Source: Mycobacterium colombiense (GTDB taxonomy: Bacteria > Actinomycetota > Actinomycetes > Mycobacteriales > Mycobacteriaceae). Taken from it: a stretch of 40,510 nucleotides of DNA. A program made the position numbers and the translations under genes. Of the stretch, positions 1 to 7,974 are shown piece by piece. The stretch covers positions 1-40,510 of the forward strand of contig NZ_LZSX01000103.1 in assembly GCF_001665835.1 (NCBI RefSeq), given 5' to 3'. Below the pieces are notes generated by a model. That model was not told the origin of the DNA. It saw only the letters and a program-made list of their open reading frames with translations, and ran no database searches. The first letter of the stretch is position 1; each line of letters opens with the position of its first letter.

Positions 1-1
1 C

Positions 2-214
2 CAGATCTCCACCAAGGCGATCAAGGTTTACGTGTTCAACAGCCAAAACAACACCCCAGATGTGCAGACCCAGGCCGACGCGGCCAAAAAGCAAGGCATA
101 CCAATCACGACTGTGACCGAGACCCTGTCGCCGGCAAACGCGTCGTTTCAGGATTGGCAATCCGCGCAGTTGTCTAGCCTGGCCGTCGCTCTGCACACGG
201 CGACCGGAAAGTAG
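2..214 (+). CDS. Metal ABC transporter substrate-binding protein, C-terminal fragment
   Basis: Only the last 70 or so residues are present; the gene begins before the window and the frame is open to the left edge. The fragment matches the C-terminal lobe of the complete binding protein at 4781-5701: both share a beta-strand rich in V/F/N after 'IKV', a 'VTETL' strand and a final 'FQxWQ' helix. That places it in the cluster 9 zinc/manganese-binding lipoproteins (ZnuA/TroA type). The stop codon directly abuts the ATG of the following ATPase gene, so it is the first visible gene of a binding protein-ATPase-permease-permease operon. Which metal it binds cannot be judged from this fragment. Confidence 0.85.
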   Translation, partial: QISTKAIKVYVFNSQNNTPDVQTQADAAKKQGIPITTVTETLSPANASFQDWQSAQLSSLAVALHTATGK

Positions 215-1096
215 ATGACCGGCGCCGTCCCCGGCCACCGCAGCCAGGCTGTCCCAGCCCCGGTGAACGACGGGATCGTGGTCGGGATGCGCGGCGCCTC
301 GGCCGTGGTGGGCGGGACGACCGTGTGGTCAGAGGTATCCCTTGACATCGCCGCCGGTGAATTCGTTGCCGTGCTCGGACCCAACGGCTGCGGAAAGTCG
401 ACGCTGCTCAAGGTGCTATTGGGGCTGACACCATCGCACGGCGTGGTTGAGGTGCTGGGTGCGCGCCCCGGCCGAAACAACAACCGGATCGGGTATCTGC
501 CGCAACGACGCGCGTTCGATGCCAGCATGCGCATCCGCGGCATCGACGTGGTGTCCCTGGGGTTGGACGGCGCGCGCTGGGGAACGCCGGTACCGTGGCT
601 GACCCGTGTGCTGAGGCCGCGAAGGTTCGCGGAACGGCGACGACGGCTCGCGCACGCGATCGAGGTGGTCGGCGCCGCCGGATATGCCCGCCGCCCGATC
701 GGCAGCTGCTCCGGGGGCGAACAGCAGCGGCTGCTGATCGCGCAGTCCCTGATCCGCCGACCGGAACTGCTTTTACTCGATGAGCCGCTCGACAGCCTCG
801 ACGTACCGAGCCAGGCCGGGATCAGTGCGCTGGTGAGCAGCATCTGCCGCCGCGACCGAGTCGCCGTTGTGATGGTGGCCCACGACGTGAATCCGATCCT
901 GCCCTACCTGGATCGAGTCATTTACATCGCCCGCGGGTCGGCCGTGATTGGAGCGCCCGAGGAGGTAATCACTGCCGATCAGCTCAGCGCGCTCTACGGC
1001 ATCCCGATCGACGTGCTCCATGACCACGCCGGGCGCCTGTTCGTCGTCGGCCAACCCGACGCTCTTCCGGCGCAAACCGCTGGGACGCTTGGATGA
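215..1096 (+). CDS. Metal (Zn/Mn) ABC transporter ATP-binding protein
   Basis: A 293-residue ATPase of the ZnuC/MntB type, expected to power metal uptake at the inner face of the cytoplasmic membrane. Visible motifs are Walker A GPNGCGKST near residue 53, the ABC signature CSGGEQQR near 167, Walker B LLLLDEPLDSLD just after it, and the H-loop in VMVAHDVN. The ATG follows the previous stop with no gap and the stop overlaps the next ATG (ATGA), so translation is probably coupled along the operon. It is paralogous to the minus-strand ATPase at 3929-4774, including the C-terminal 'LYxxxxDVLH' segment. Zinc versus manganese specificity cannot be decided from the ATPase. Confidence 0.93.
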   Translation: MTGAVPGHRSQAVPAPVNDGIVVGMRGASAVVGGTTVWSEVSLDIAAGEFVAVLGPNGCGKSTLLKVLLGLTPSHGVVEVLGARPGRNNNRIGYLPQRRAFDASMRIRGIDVVSLGLDGARWGTPVPWLTRVLRPRRFAERRRRLAHAIEVVGAAGYARRPIGSCSGGEQQRLLIAQSLIRRPELLLLDEPLDSLDVPSQAGISALVSSICRRDRVAVVMVAHDVNPILPYLDRVIYIARGSAVIGAPEEVITADQLSALYGIPIDVLHDHAGRLFVVGQPDALPAQTAGTLG

Positions 1097-2010
1097 ATCC
1101 GCAGCTGACCTGGAATCTGATCACCGACGTGCAGCAGATGTGCGCCTACCCTTTCATGGTCACCGCGCTGCGCGCCGGTACCGTCGTCGCCGTTCTCGCC
1201 GGCGTTGTCGGCTGGGTGATGGTGCTGCGCAAGGAAAGCTTCGCCGGGCACACCCTGGCCATCGTCGGCTTCCCTGGCGCCGCCGCAGCGGCCTGGCTCG
1301 GCACGGCTACCGGCTACGGCTACTTCGCGGCCTGTATAGGCGCCGCGGCGGCGATTGCGCTGCTGCCCGCGTCGAACCAGGCGGGCCGCCTGACCGGATC
1401 CGGCGACGAATCCGCCGGGATCGGCACGATTCAAGCGTTCGCATTGGCGACCGGCTTCCTGTTCGTCAGCCTCTATCACGGATTCCTGTCGGGATTGACC
1501 AATCTGCTGTTCGGCACCATCGCGGGGGTTAGCTCCCAGCAGGTTGGCGTACTGCTCATCGCCGCACTGGTGTGCCTGGTTGTGCTGGCCGCGATTGGGC
1601 GCCGACTGCTGTGGGCCTCAATCGACCCCGATGCCGCCGCCGCCAACGGCGTCCCGACCCGACTCGTCGCCGGGGTGTTCCTCTTGGTGCTCGGCGCCGC
1701 CGCTGCCGGCGCCAGCCAGATCACCGGCAGCCTGTTGGTCTTCGCGCTGCTGGTGGCCCCACCCGCGGCCGCTTTTCACTTCACCGCCCGTCCCGCGTTG
1801 GGCATTGCGCTCTCGGTCTTCATAGCGGTCTCCGTGACCTGGTTAGGCATCGGCTGCGCGTTCTATTCGCCGTATCCGATCGGCTTCTGGGTGAGCAGTT
1901 TCGCGTACGGCACCTATTTGTTGGCCGTCGGCTACCGAGGGGGCGTCGAGCGGAGCCTTCAGCGGATCGACCGACGGCACCCTCCGGCTCGCCCCGCAGT
2001 GGCGGCGTGA
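1093..2010 (+). CDS. Metal ABC transporter permease (ABC-3 family), first of two
   Basis: A 305-residue polytopic membrane protein of the ABC-3 (ZnuB/TroC) permease family. Hydrophobic segments run through most of its length. Family hallmarks include the N-terminal 'MVTALRAGTVVAVLAGVVGWVMVLR' region, a loop with 'LLFGTIAGVS', the 'ASIDPDAAAANGVPTR' segment and 'QITGSLLVFALLVAPPAAA'. It starts inside the ATPase stop codon (ATGA overlap) and its own stop overlaps the GTG of the next permease (GTGA). Two different permeases in one operon suggest a heterodimeric channel, unlike the single-permease system on the opposite strand. Confidence 0.92.
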   Translation: MNPQLTWNLITDVQQMCAYPFMVTALRAGTVVAVLAGVVGWVMVLRKESFAGHTLAIVGFPGAAAAAWLGTATGYGYFAACIGAAAAIALLPASNQAGRLTGSGDESAGIGTIQAFALATGFLFVSLYHGFLSGLTNLLFGTIAGVSSQQVGVLLIAALVCLVVLAAIGRRLLWASIDPDAAAANGVPTRLVAGVFLLVLGAAAAGASQITGSLLVFALLVAPPAAAFHFTARPALGIALSVFIAVSVTWLGIGCAFYSPYPIGFWVSSFAYGTYLLAVGYRGGVERSLQRIDRRHPPARPAVAA

Positions 2011-2891
2011 CGATCATCGACGCGCACCTCAGCGCGTCGGGGCCACTGACGGGGTTGGCGAACATGCTGGGTCACCCTTTTATCGCCCACGCGCTGGTGG
2101 CCGGGACCGCGGTGGCGGTGGTGTGCGGGCTGGTCGGCTACTTCCTCGTGTTGCGCGGCCAGGTATTCGCCGGCGACGCTCAAGGACACATCGCCTATAC
2201 CGGAGCCATGGCGGCGTTGGTGGCCGGGCTGGACCCCCGCATCGGATTGTTCGCCGCCACCATCGCCGCCGGAGTCGCGCTGGGTGTGATCAGCCGTCGC
2301 GGCGCCGACGACGTCGTGCTCGGCTCGTTTTTCTCCTGGATACTGGGGTTGGGCGCGCTGTTCTTGACTTACTACGCCACCCACGGCAGCGGCAACAACG
2401 GAACAGCCAACGTTAATGTGCTGTTCGGCAGCATATTTGGGATCAATGACCAGGCGAGGACCCTGGCGCTGGCCGTCGCCGCCGGATTAGGCGTCATGCT
2501 GATCGCGATCGCGCGTCCGCTGCTGTTCGCAAGCATCGATCCAGCCGTCGCCCAGGCTGCCGGTGTGCCGACCCGGTCGCTGAGCACGCTTTTCCTGGTC
2601 ATTGTCGGGGTCACGGTTGCCGAGGCCACCCAGATCATCGGCGCGCTTGTCGTACTCGGCCTGCTCGCCGCGCCCGCGGCCGCTGCCGCACGCCTGACGG
2701 CCCGACCCTGGCACGGGTTCTGGCTGTCCGCGTTCCTGGCCGCGGTCGCGATTTGGATCGGCGTCACCGCCGCCTACGCCGTTCCAGCGGCGCCCGCCAC
2801 CTTCACCATCATGAGCACCGCGGCAGCGATTTACTTGATCTCCGGCGCTATCAGCGAGCGCAACGCCCGCCCGGCCGGTGCTACACCGTAA
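2007..2891 (+). CDS. Metal ABC transporter permease (ABC-3 family), second of two
   Basis: A 294-residue ABC-3 permease with the family segments 'GQVFAGDAQGHIAYTGA', 'ASIDPAVAQAAGVPTR' and 'ATQIIGALVVLGLLAAPAAAA'. I chose the GTG at 2007 because it overlaps the preceding stop (GTGA) and because homology to ABC-3 permeases begins just after it. The frame stays open further upstream, but that part only shadows the previous gene. It completes the plus-strand importer. A large inverted repeat begins at the stop codon and separates this operon from the convergent one. Confidence 0.92.
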   Translation: MTIIDAHLSASGPLTGLANMLGHPFIAHALVAGTAVAVVCGLVGYFLVLRGQVFAGDAQGHIAYTGAMAALVAGLDPRIGLFAATIAAGVALGVISRRGADDVVLGSFFSWILGLGALFLTYYATHGSGNNGTANVNVLFGSIFGINDQARTLALAVAAGLGVMLIAIARPLLFASIDPAVAQAAGVPTRSLSTLFLVIVGVTVAEATQIIGALVVLGLLAAPAAAAARLTARPWHGFWLSAFLAAVAIWIGVTAAYAVPAAPATFTIMSTAAAIYLISGAISERNARPAGATP

Positions 2892-2950
2892 CTGAACGAC
2901 CCCGGCAACGAACAGTGCTCGAGCCGGGAGTCAGTTCAGTCGGTAGCGGA
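2891..2950. terminator. Inverted repeat between convergent metal-transport operons
   Basis: Seen directly: ACTGAAC at 2891-2897 pairs with GTTCAGT at 2944-2950, and the inner arm CCCGGC (2901-2906) pairs with GCCGGG (2933-2938). The loop is about 26 nt and there is no T-run. It starts at the stop codon of the plus-strand operon and lies 107 bp from the end of the minus-strand operon. A role as a two-way terminator or RNA-stabilising hairpin is inferred. The remaining gene-free sequence to 3056 shows no other feature to me. Confidence 0.5.
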
Positions 2951-3056
2951 TCAGTCGCGAGCTGTTGGCCACCACCGCCACCGCACGATGCGTTGTGCAG
3001 GATTCGCGGCCAGGACGGGGGACAGGGCCAATCGGGGTCCTTTCGACGCTGTCTCG

Positions 3057-3932
3057 CTATTTGTTCGCCATCTCACGAGAGCCGGACGACACCCACTTGG
3101 CCGCACGGCTGCCGGAGATGGACTGGCGCAAACCTGGACTGGCCAGCCGCACGACTGCGTAGATCGCGAAGCTGATGCCGCTGATGAAAACGCTGGCTTT
3201 GACGTTGGGTCGAAGCAGGCCCAGCAGCAGCCCGCCGTCGGCGGCGATCAACGCAAATCCGATCGACAATGCGATCAGCACCGGGGTGCGCGCGGTGAGC
3301 CGGGTGGCCGCGGCTGCGGGCGTAATCGCCAGGCTAAGGACCAGCAGCGTGCCGACGATCTGAGCGGCTTCGGTGACGGTCAGCGCGAGCAGGTAGACGA
3401 ACAGCAACCCCACCAGCCGGGTCGGAACCCCGCGCGCGAGTGCGACGTCGGGATCGACGGAGGCGAAGAGCAGCGGGCGGTACAGCAGTGTCATCGTGGC
3501 GAGCACGGCGGTTGCCACGACGATGAGCAGAGCGATCTGGCTGGGGCTGACGCCGAAGAGTTGACCGAACAATATGTTCGTGGCGGCCGTGGCGAAGCCC
3601 GTATACAGCGAAAGCAGGTACACGCCCACACCCAGCCCGAAGGCCAGGATCACCCCGATCGCGGAGTTTCGCTCGCGCGGACGGTCGCCTAGCAGCCCGA
3701 TGGCGGTGGCGACGACGACCGAACCGAGCAGCGCTCCCAACACGGGATTCTTGGCGACGAGCAGGCCGGCCGCGGCGCCGGTGAACGCGAGCTCGGCGGT
3801 GCCGTGCACCGCGAACGCGAGGTCGCGGATGATCACGAACGGGCCGATCAGGCCCGCGGTCACCGCCACCAGGGTGGCCGCGATGAGGGCGTTCTGGACG
3901 AACGTGACGTGCAGATAATCCCACAGCGTCAC
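3057..3932 (-). CDS. Metal ABC transporter permease (ABC-3 family), minus-strand system
   Basis: A 291-residue polytopic ABC-3 permease. Recognisable segments are 'AVHGTAELAFTGAAAGLL', 'ILFGQLFGVSP', 'ASVDPDVALARGVPTR' and 'AAQIVGTLLVLSLAITPAAAA'. It is the last gene of the fur-binding protein-ATPase-permease operon, and its ATG overlaps the end of the ATPase gene (positions 3929-3932), so the two are probably translationally coupled. The C-terminal tail is hydrophilic and serine/arginine-rich. With only one permease gene, the channel is expected to be a homodimer. It is a paralogue of the two plus-strand permeases. Confidence 0.93.
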   Translation of the reverse strand: MTLWDYLHVTFVQNALIAATLVAVTAGLIGPFVIIRDLAFAVHGTAELAFTGAAAGLLVAKNPVLGALLGSVVVATAIGLLGDRPRERNSAIGVILAFGLGVGVYLLSLYTGFATAATNILFGQLFGVSPSQIALLIVVATAVLATMTLLYRPLLFASVDPDVALARGVPTRLVGLLFVYLLALTVTEAAQIVGTLLVLSLAITPAAAATRLTARTPVLIALSIGFALIAADGGLLLGLLRPNVKASVFISGISFAIYAVVRLASPGLRQSISGSRAAKWVSSGSREMANK

Positions 3933-4774
3933 CGCGCCACCACCTTGTCTTCTTGGTTGGCATGGTCGTCCGCGGTCCGCACTGCCTCCGGTGCGCCGAC
4001 GATGATGATCCGCCCCTGCACGTGCAGCACGTCGACGGTGGTTTGGTACAACTCCGAGAGCCTGGCGCTGGTCAGCACCTCCTCGGGCGCGCCGATCGCC
4101 CAGCGGGTGCCCACCAGGTAGAGCACCCGGTCGACGACCCCCAGGATCGGGTTGATCTCGTGAGTCACGAACAGCACCGCAATGTCGGAGGCGCGGCGTT
4201 GCCGGTCGAGTGTGTCAACCACCTCAGCCTGGTATCTGATGTCCAGCGACAGCAGTGGCTCGTCGCACAGCAACAGCTTCGGGTTCCCAGCCAGGGCCTG
4301 GGCGATTCGCAGGCGTTGCTGCTCTCCTCCCGAGCACCGCCCGATCGGGGCGTCGGCGAAGCAGGACGCCCCGACAGCATCGACTGCCGTTTCGACCCGG
4401 CGACGGCGCCCCAGGCTGGGCAACCCGATTCCCCAGCGGTGGCCGTCGACCCCGAGCCGCACCAGATCGCTGCCCCTGACTGGCAGATCGTGTTCGAAGC
4501 CCCGCTGTTGCGGGACGTAGCCGATCGTGTGATTGCCGCGACGCGGCGGGGCGCCGCACACCCGTGCCGATCCCGACGACAGGGCGGTCAATCCGAGCAG
4601 GACCTTGACCAGCGACGTTTTGCCCGAGCCGTTGGGGCCCAGCACGGCGACGAACTCGCCGGGTGCCACCGCGAGGTCGACGTTCTGCCACAGCGACCGC
4701 GAGCCGTAAGCCAGCCCGGCGGCGGACAGCTCGACGGTCGGGTCGGTGGATTTGGGGTCGGCCGAGATCGTCAT
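3929..4774 (-). CDS. Metal ABC transporter ATP-binding protein, minus-strand system
   Basis: A 281-residue ABC ATPase. Walker A GPNGSGKT is at residues 46-53, followed by a signature CSGGEQQRLRIAQAL, Walker B LLLCDEPLLSLD and an H-loop FVTHEIN. It sits 6 bp after the binding-protein gene and overlaps the permease start by 4 bp, so the three genes form a compact importer operon. The C-terminal 'LYQTTVDVLHVQGRIIIVG' segment matches the plus-strand ATPase, which marks the two systems as paralogous. Expected function is ATP-driven uptake of zinc or manganese. Confidence 0.93.
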   Translation of the reverse strand: MTISADPKSTDPTVELSAAGLAYGSRSLWQNVDLAVAPGEFVAVLGPNGSGKTSLVKVLLGLTALSSGSARVCGAPPRRGNHTIGYVPQQRGFEHDLPVRGSDLVRLGVDGHRWGIGLPSLGRRRRVETAVDAVGASCFADAPIGRCSGGEQQRLRIAQALAGNPKLLLCDEPLLSLDIRYQAEVVDTLDRQRRASDIAVLFVTHEINPILGVVDRVLYLVGTRWAIGAPEEVLTSARLSELYQTTVDVLHVQGRIIIVGAPEAVRTADDHANQEDKVVAR

Positions 4775-4780
4775 GTTTGG

Positions 4781-5701
4781 CTACTTTCCTAACGCGCTGG
4801 TGAGCTCGTTGATCTGCCGCAGTTGCCAGGCTTGAAAGTTCGCGTCGGTAGTGGGCAGCGTTTCGGTAACCCCGACGATCGTCAGTCCACTTTGCTGGGC
4901 GAGGGCCTTCAGCGAGTCGGTAGCCGGACTGGTGGCCTGGGCGTTGTACAACAGGACCTTGATCGCCTTATTCTTCACCGCGATGTCTATCGCCGAATTG
5001 TCGGCGGGGCTGGGGTCGTTGCCGTCCTCGATGGCTTGGGCGAACGAGGCGGGCGTGGCCAACTTCAAGCCGGCGGCGTCCAGGACGTAGCCCGGCACCC
5101 GCTCGGTGTAGCCGACCGGCGCGCCGGCGTACTTCGTTCTGATATTCGCGATCGCGGCGTTAATGGGTGCCAGGCTGTCACTGAACGCCTTCGCGTTGCC
5201 TGTAAAGATCCGGGCGTCGGCCGGGTCGAGCGCGCCGAGCTGAGCGGCGATCGCCGAGCCCACCTGGGGAACCTTGGCGATGTCATACCAGATGTGCGGG
5301 TTGGCGTTGGTCCCCGAAATCTGCATCACGTCGGCCGCAGTGAGCACTTTGCGGTCCGGGTTGGGCGAGGCGGACAGCATCTTTCCCATGAAATCGTCGT
5401 AACCCAGGCCGTTGACGATGACGAGCTGCGCGTCGCTCACCGCGGCAGCGGTTCTCGCGTCCGACTCGTAGAGGTGCGGGTCGGCATTCGGATCGGTGAT
5501 CACCGATGTCACGTTCACGTGGTCGCCACCGATTTGCTTGGCGATGTCGCCCCAGAAATTCTCAGCGGCCACCACGTTCACCTTCGTCGACGACCCCGAG
5601 GACGGTCGCGAATGGGAACCACATCCGGCTAACGCCACGGCGACGGTCGACACGACGGCGATAACCCTCACCGTGGCATGACGACGCTTGCGGGCAGTCA
5701 C
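4781..5701 (-). CDS. Metal-binding lipoprotein of the minus-strand Zn/Mn importer
   Basis: A cluster 9 (ZnuA/TroA/PsaA-type) binding protein, about 306 residues from the GTG at 5701. That start has a GGGAG ribosome site six bases upstream and gives a compact lipoprotein signal ending in the lipobox LAGC (Cys27); a TTG further upstream at 5737 is less likely. Probable metal ligands are the His in 'NADPHLYE' and the His in 'NPHIWYD', with a third site near 'GYTERVPGY' offering Glu rather than His. A Zur-type box lies 31 bp upstream. There is no long His-rich loop. The ligand set leaves Zn versus Mn open; regulation by zinc is inferred from the box. Confidence 0.92.
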   Translation of the reverse strand: MTARKRRHATVRVIAVVSTVAVALAGCGSHSRPSSGSSTKVNVVAAENFWGDIAKQIGGDHVNVTSVITDPNADPHLYESDARTAAAVSDAQLVIVNGLGYDDFMGKMLSASPNPDRKVLTAADVMQISGTNANPHIWYDIAKVPQVGSAIAAQLGALDPADARIFTGNAKAFSDSLAPINAAIANIRTKYAGAPVGYTERVPGYVLDAAGLKLATPASFAQAIEDGNDPSPADNSAIDIAVKNKAIKVLLYNAQATSPATDSLKALAQQSGLTIVGVTETLPTTDANFQAWQLRQINELTSALGK

Positions 5702-5731
5702 ATGGGGCTCCCGTTCGGATGGCCGATAAAG

Positions 5732-5746
5732 CGACAACGATTTTCA
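5732..5746. promoter_or_regulatory. Zur-type box upstream of the metal-binding lipoprotein gene
   Basis: Plus-strand CGACAACGATTTTCA. It aligns base for base with the box upstream of the fur gene (TGAGAACGATTATCA on its minus strand) and with the ESX-3 box (TGACAATGATTGTCA), giving a shared YGAVAAYGATTDTCA. On the coding strand it lies just downstream of a possible -10 (TATGCT), so a bound repressor would sit over the transcription start. It lies between the fur stop and the lipoprotein start, which suggests an internal zinc-regulated promoter. Protein identity at this site is inferred. Confidence 0.7.
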
Positions 5747-5820
5747 TTAGCATAGGTGCTGCCGCTCCAGGGCGGAAGCCGAGCCGTCTTGCGATGCGCA
5801 TGGCGGCGCGACCTGTCCGT

Positions 5821-6231
5821 TCAAGCGTCACGACATCGGGGGCAGGTCCCATAGAGGTCGATGTAATGAGAGACATCGGCGTAGTGGTGTTGGGTGGTGA
5901 GCTCCGTAGTGTGCTTTTCCAGGGCGGTCGGGGTGAACGCGACCGCATCGCCGCAACGCCGGCATAAGAGGTAGTGGCGGTGCTCGGACCCGGTGCGCAG
6001 TCGGTAGAGAATCTCGCCGTCCTCGGCGCGCTGTGTTTCGGCGATGCGCTCCTCGGCCAGGGCGTGCAGTATGCGGTAAACGGTGGTCAGTGCGATCCGG
6101 GTAGCTCGCTGCTGGCGGACCTCGAAATAGAGGTGTTGCGCGCTGCGGAAATTGTTGCCGCTGCTCAGCACGTCGAGAACAGCTTGGCGTTTTATGGTGC
6201 TTCGACGTCGTCCTGCGGGTGGCGCGGGCAT
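5821..6231 (-). CDS. Fur-family repressor, Zur-like
   Basis: A 136-residue Fur-family regulator. An N-terminal winged helix (residues about 15-75, with the recognition helix near 'ALTTVYRILHALA') is followed by a metal-binding dimerisation domain. Two Cys pairs are present, C90-x2-C93 and C130-x2-C133, the structural zinc site of the family. His84, His86, His116, His117 and His122 are candidates for the sensory site. The ATG at 6231 has a strong AAAGGAG site about 8 bases upstream. It heads the minus-strand importer operon, and the sequence points to zinc sensing (Zur/FurB) rather than iron, though the sub-family should be confirmed phylogenetically. It may be a second, transporter-dedicated Zur alongside the housekeeping one. 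Confidence 0.9.
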   Translation of the reverse strand: MPAPPAGRRRSTIKRQAVLDVLSSGNNFRSAQHLYFEVRQQRATRIALTTVYRILHALAEERIAETQRAEDGEILYRLRTGSEHRHYLLCRRCGDAVAFTPTALEKHTTELTTQHHYADVSHYIDLYGTCPRCRDA

Positions 6232-6621
6232 GTCTGCGCTCCTTTACCGTCTGTTCCCATGGCTCCCGCCGGTCAGTGCGCCGTGATGGTGACCACGACT
6301 TCGTTCTGGTCGCTAAACGGGTGTCCGGGACCGTGCGTTACGGGCCGGCCTTCCTCGCCGGTGCTGGGCGTGGCGGCGACATCGCATATGCCGGCAGACC
6401 TATCCGAAAGCGAGAACAACACCGGTGGGGAGACTTGCGCCGCTGAGCGTATGCGATCACATAGAAATGATAATCGTTCTCAAAAAATTGGCTAGATGAT
6501 GACGGCCTGCGTGCGGAATTCGACGAGGATGGGAGAGGGAAGGGCCCAGTAGCATGCCCGCCGGCTCGAGCCGGACCGGCGTCCAGCGGGCGAGATCGGC
6601 GAGCTCCATCGACAGGTCGAA
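6232..6621. other. 390-bp gene-free region upstream of the fur gene
   Basis: No credible coding sequence here; the plus-strand frames are shadows without ribosome sites. It contains the Zur-type box at 6468-6482 and would give the fur transcript a long leader of roughly 210 nt. I found no convincing riboswitch fold by eye. The right end is the 3' flank of the cupin gene. Confidence 0.55.
6468..6482. promoter_or_regulatory. Zur/Fur-type box upstream of the fur-znu operon
   Basis: Plus-strand TGATAATCGTTCTCA (minus strand TGAGAACGATTATCA). It is AT-rich in a GC-rich genome and matches the other two boxes in the window at nearly every position. On the minus strand a possible -35 TTGAGA overlaps its left end, with a weak -10 about 16 bases further on. 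It probably autoregulates the downstream fur gene. It is 236 bp from the fur ATG, which is rather far, so the exact promoter needs mapping. Confidence 0.7.
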
Positions 6622-7782
6622 TCAGTCCGAGACCGGAACCAAGAATCCGCTCACGATCAAGGATCGGGCGAGTTCCACCTGCTGCTGCGCGGTGAGCCCA
6701 GGCAAATCGCCAACCCGAAACGGCATGGAGCTTGCGGAGATGAACAGCATCGCGGCTGCGTGATCCGCCCCCGCGCGCACCGACAAACCCGCAAACCGCA
6801 GCGCAACACCGCCGTCAACGGCCCGCACGCGAGAATAGAGCGGTTGGTACTTCCGCACCAGTGTTTCTCCGTCGATTCGGGCGGCGTTTGAGGCCGGCCC
6901 GAGTGGTGGGATTCGGCCGCGGCGGACCAGGCGATCCGCCAGTACGTCGAGACCTCTCGCGACGGCGCTCGGGTCCCCAACCGCTTTGACAGCGTCACGT
7001 AGGAGGTCGCCGAGCGTCGCCTGCACATCAGGGTCGTCGAGGTGCCGCGGCGGCAGATAGGCGTTCAGACGGTCGTCGTGGAATCGCAGCGCGGAAAGCG
7101 CCGCCATGGCAAGCGTGAGCATGGTGGGTGGGTGGAATCCGACGGTCAGATGAGCGGATGGCTCTGAATTCGTCTCGGCCGCATGAACTTGGCCACGCGG
7201 CAGGTACAGCACGTCGCCGACTTCGAGGCGCAAGTCGGCTCGCAACGGGAGGCCGTCGATGACAACAGCCTTGTTCTTTTCGGGTTGCAGCTCGCGCGGT
7301 GGGACGTCGGGGCCGTCGTACAAATGCCAAATCTTGGATCCATGGACCTGCAAGAAGAACACGTCGTGGTCGTCGTAATGGGGAATGAGCCCCTGTGTTT
7401 CGGGCGGGGTGATGTAGGCGTTGACCTGTATCGGGTAGTTCAGCTCGGCCTCGATGGAGTGGGCCAACGACGCAACCGCGCGCACGTAGCGCTCGACGCC
7501 GCCCAAAATGATCGTGTAGCCATCGGCAAAGTCGTTGCGCACGCGGACAAGGTTGAGGCTGCCGTCAGCAAGCCGGTAGCTGTCGGAGCCTGACTTCCTG
7601 TCTTCCCCCCTCAGCAGGTGCACCGTCGACGGGTCCCTGCGAAAGAGCTCCAAGAGTTCGTCAATCGCCGACGGCGACCGCAGCAGGCTATCGAAGTACC
7701 CCGCGCGGCAGTGCTTGACGTGGTAGTGCGTTGCCCCCCAAATCTCGTTGAGAAAGGTCTCTACCTCAAGGGGTTGAAGCAA
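6622..7782 (-). CDS. JmjC/cupin Fe(II)-2-oxoglutarate oxygenase (ribosomal-oxygenase-like)
   Basis: A 386-residue protein with the signature of the JmjC/cupin-4 ribosomal oxygenase family. The stretch 'HYDDHDVFFLQVHGSKIW' supplies His135 and Asp137, and 'GQVHAAE' supplies His200, together a complete HxD...H iron site. A C-terminal winged-helix-like region follows. Homologues hydroxylate residues in ribosomal proteins; the substrate here is unknown. The start is unusual: the listed TTG (7782) lacks a ribosome site, and the homologous N-terminus seems to extend about seven codons further to an ATA at 7803 that has GAGGAG five bases upstream. It is transcribed away from the methyltransferase gene. 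Confidence 0.85.
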   Translation of the reverse strand: MLQPLEVETFLNEIWGATHYHVKHCRAGYFDSLLRSPSAIDELLELFRRDPSTVHLLRGEDRKSGSDSYRLADGSLNLVRVRNDFADGYTIILGGVERYVRAVASLAHSIEAELNYPIQVNAYITPPETQGLIPHYDDHDVFFLQVHGSKIWHLYDGPDVPPRELQPEKNKAVVIDGLPLRADLRLEVGDVLYLPRGQVHAAETNSEPSAHLTVGFHPPTMLTLAMAALSALRFHDDRLNAYLPPRHLDDPDVQATLGDLLRDAVKAVGDPSAVARGLDVLADRLVRRGRIPPLGPASNAARIDGETLVRKYQPLYSRVRAVDGGVALRFAGLSVRAGADHAAAMLFISASSMPFRVGDLPGLTAQQQVELARSLIVSGFLVPVSD

Positions 7783-7961
7783 CCACGCGAGCGACGGTTC
7801 TATGGCTACTCCTCAGCAAATGTCGTCATGATGGGCCGGCGGCCGTCCCGCCTTAACGACATCCCAGTATGACGGACGGCCGGGCCGGACGGCTTGCAGC
7901 CGTGGCAAAGTACGCCATTACCGTTGCGCGCCATCGCAAAAGGCGCGTCGGACCGACGGCG

Positions 7962-7967
7962 TAGTGT
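7962..7967 (+). promoter_or_regulatory. Candidate -10 hexamer for a leaderless methyltransferase transcript
   Basis: TAGTGT fits the mycobacterial TANNNT -10 element and ends seven bases before the GTG at 7975. Transcription would then start at or next to the first base of the start codon, as in the many leaderless mycobacterial mRNAs. No ribosome binding site precedes that GTG. Inference only. Confidence 0.45.
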
Positions 7968-7974
7968 GGGTCGG

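Noticed and set aside
1572..2006. N-terminal extension of the second permease
   Set aside because: It overlaps the first permease in another frame and is Arg/Pro-rich; the true start is GTG 2007 in the GTGA junction.
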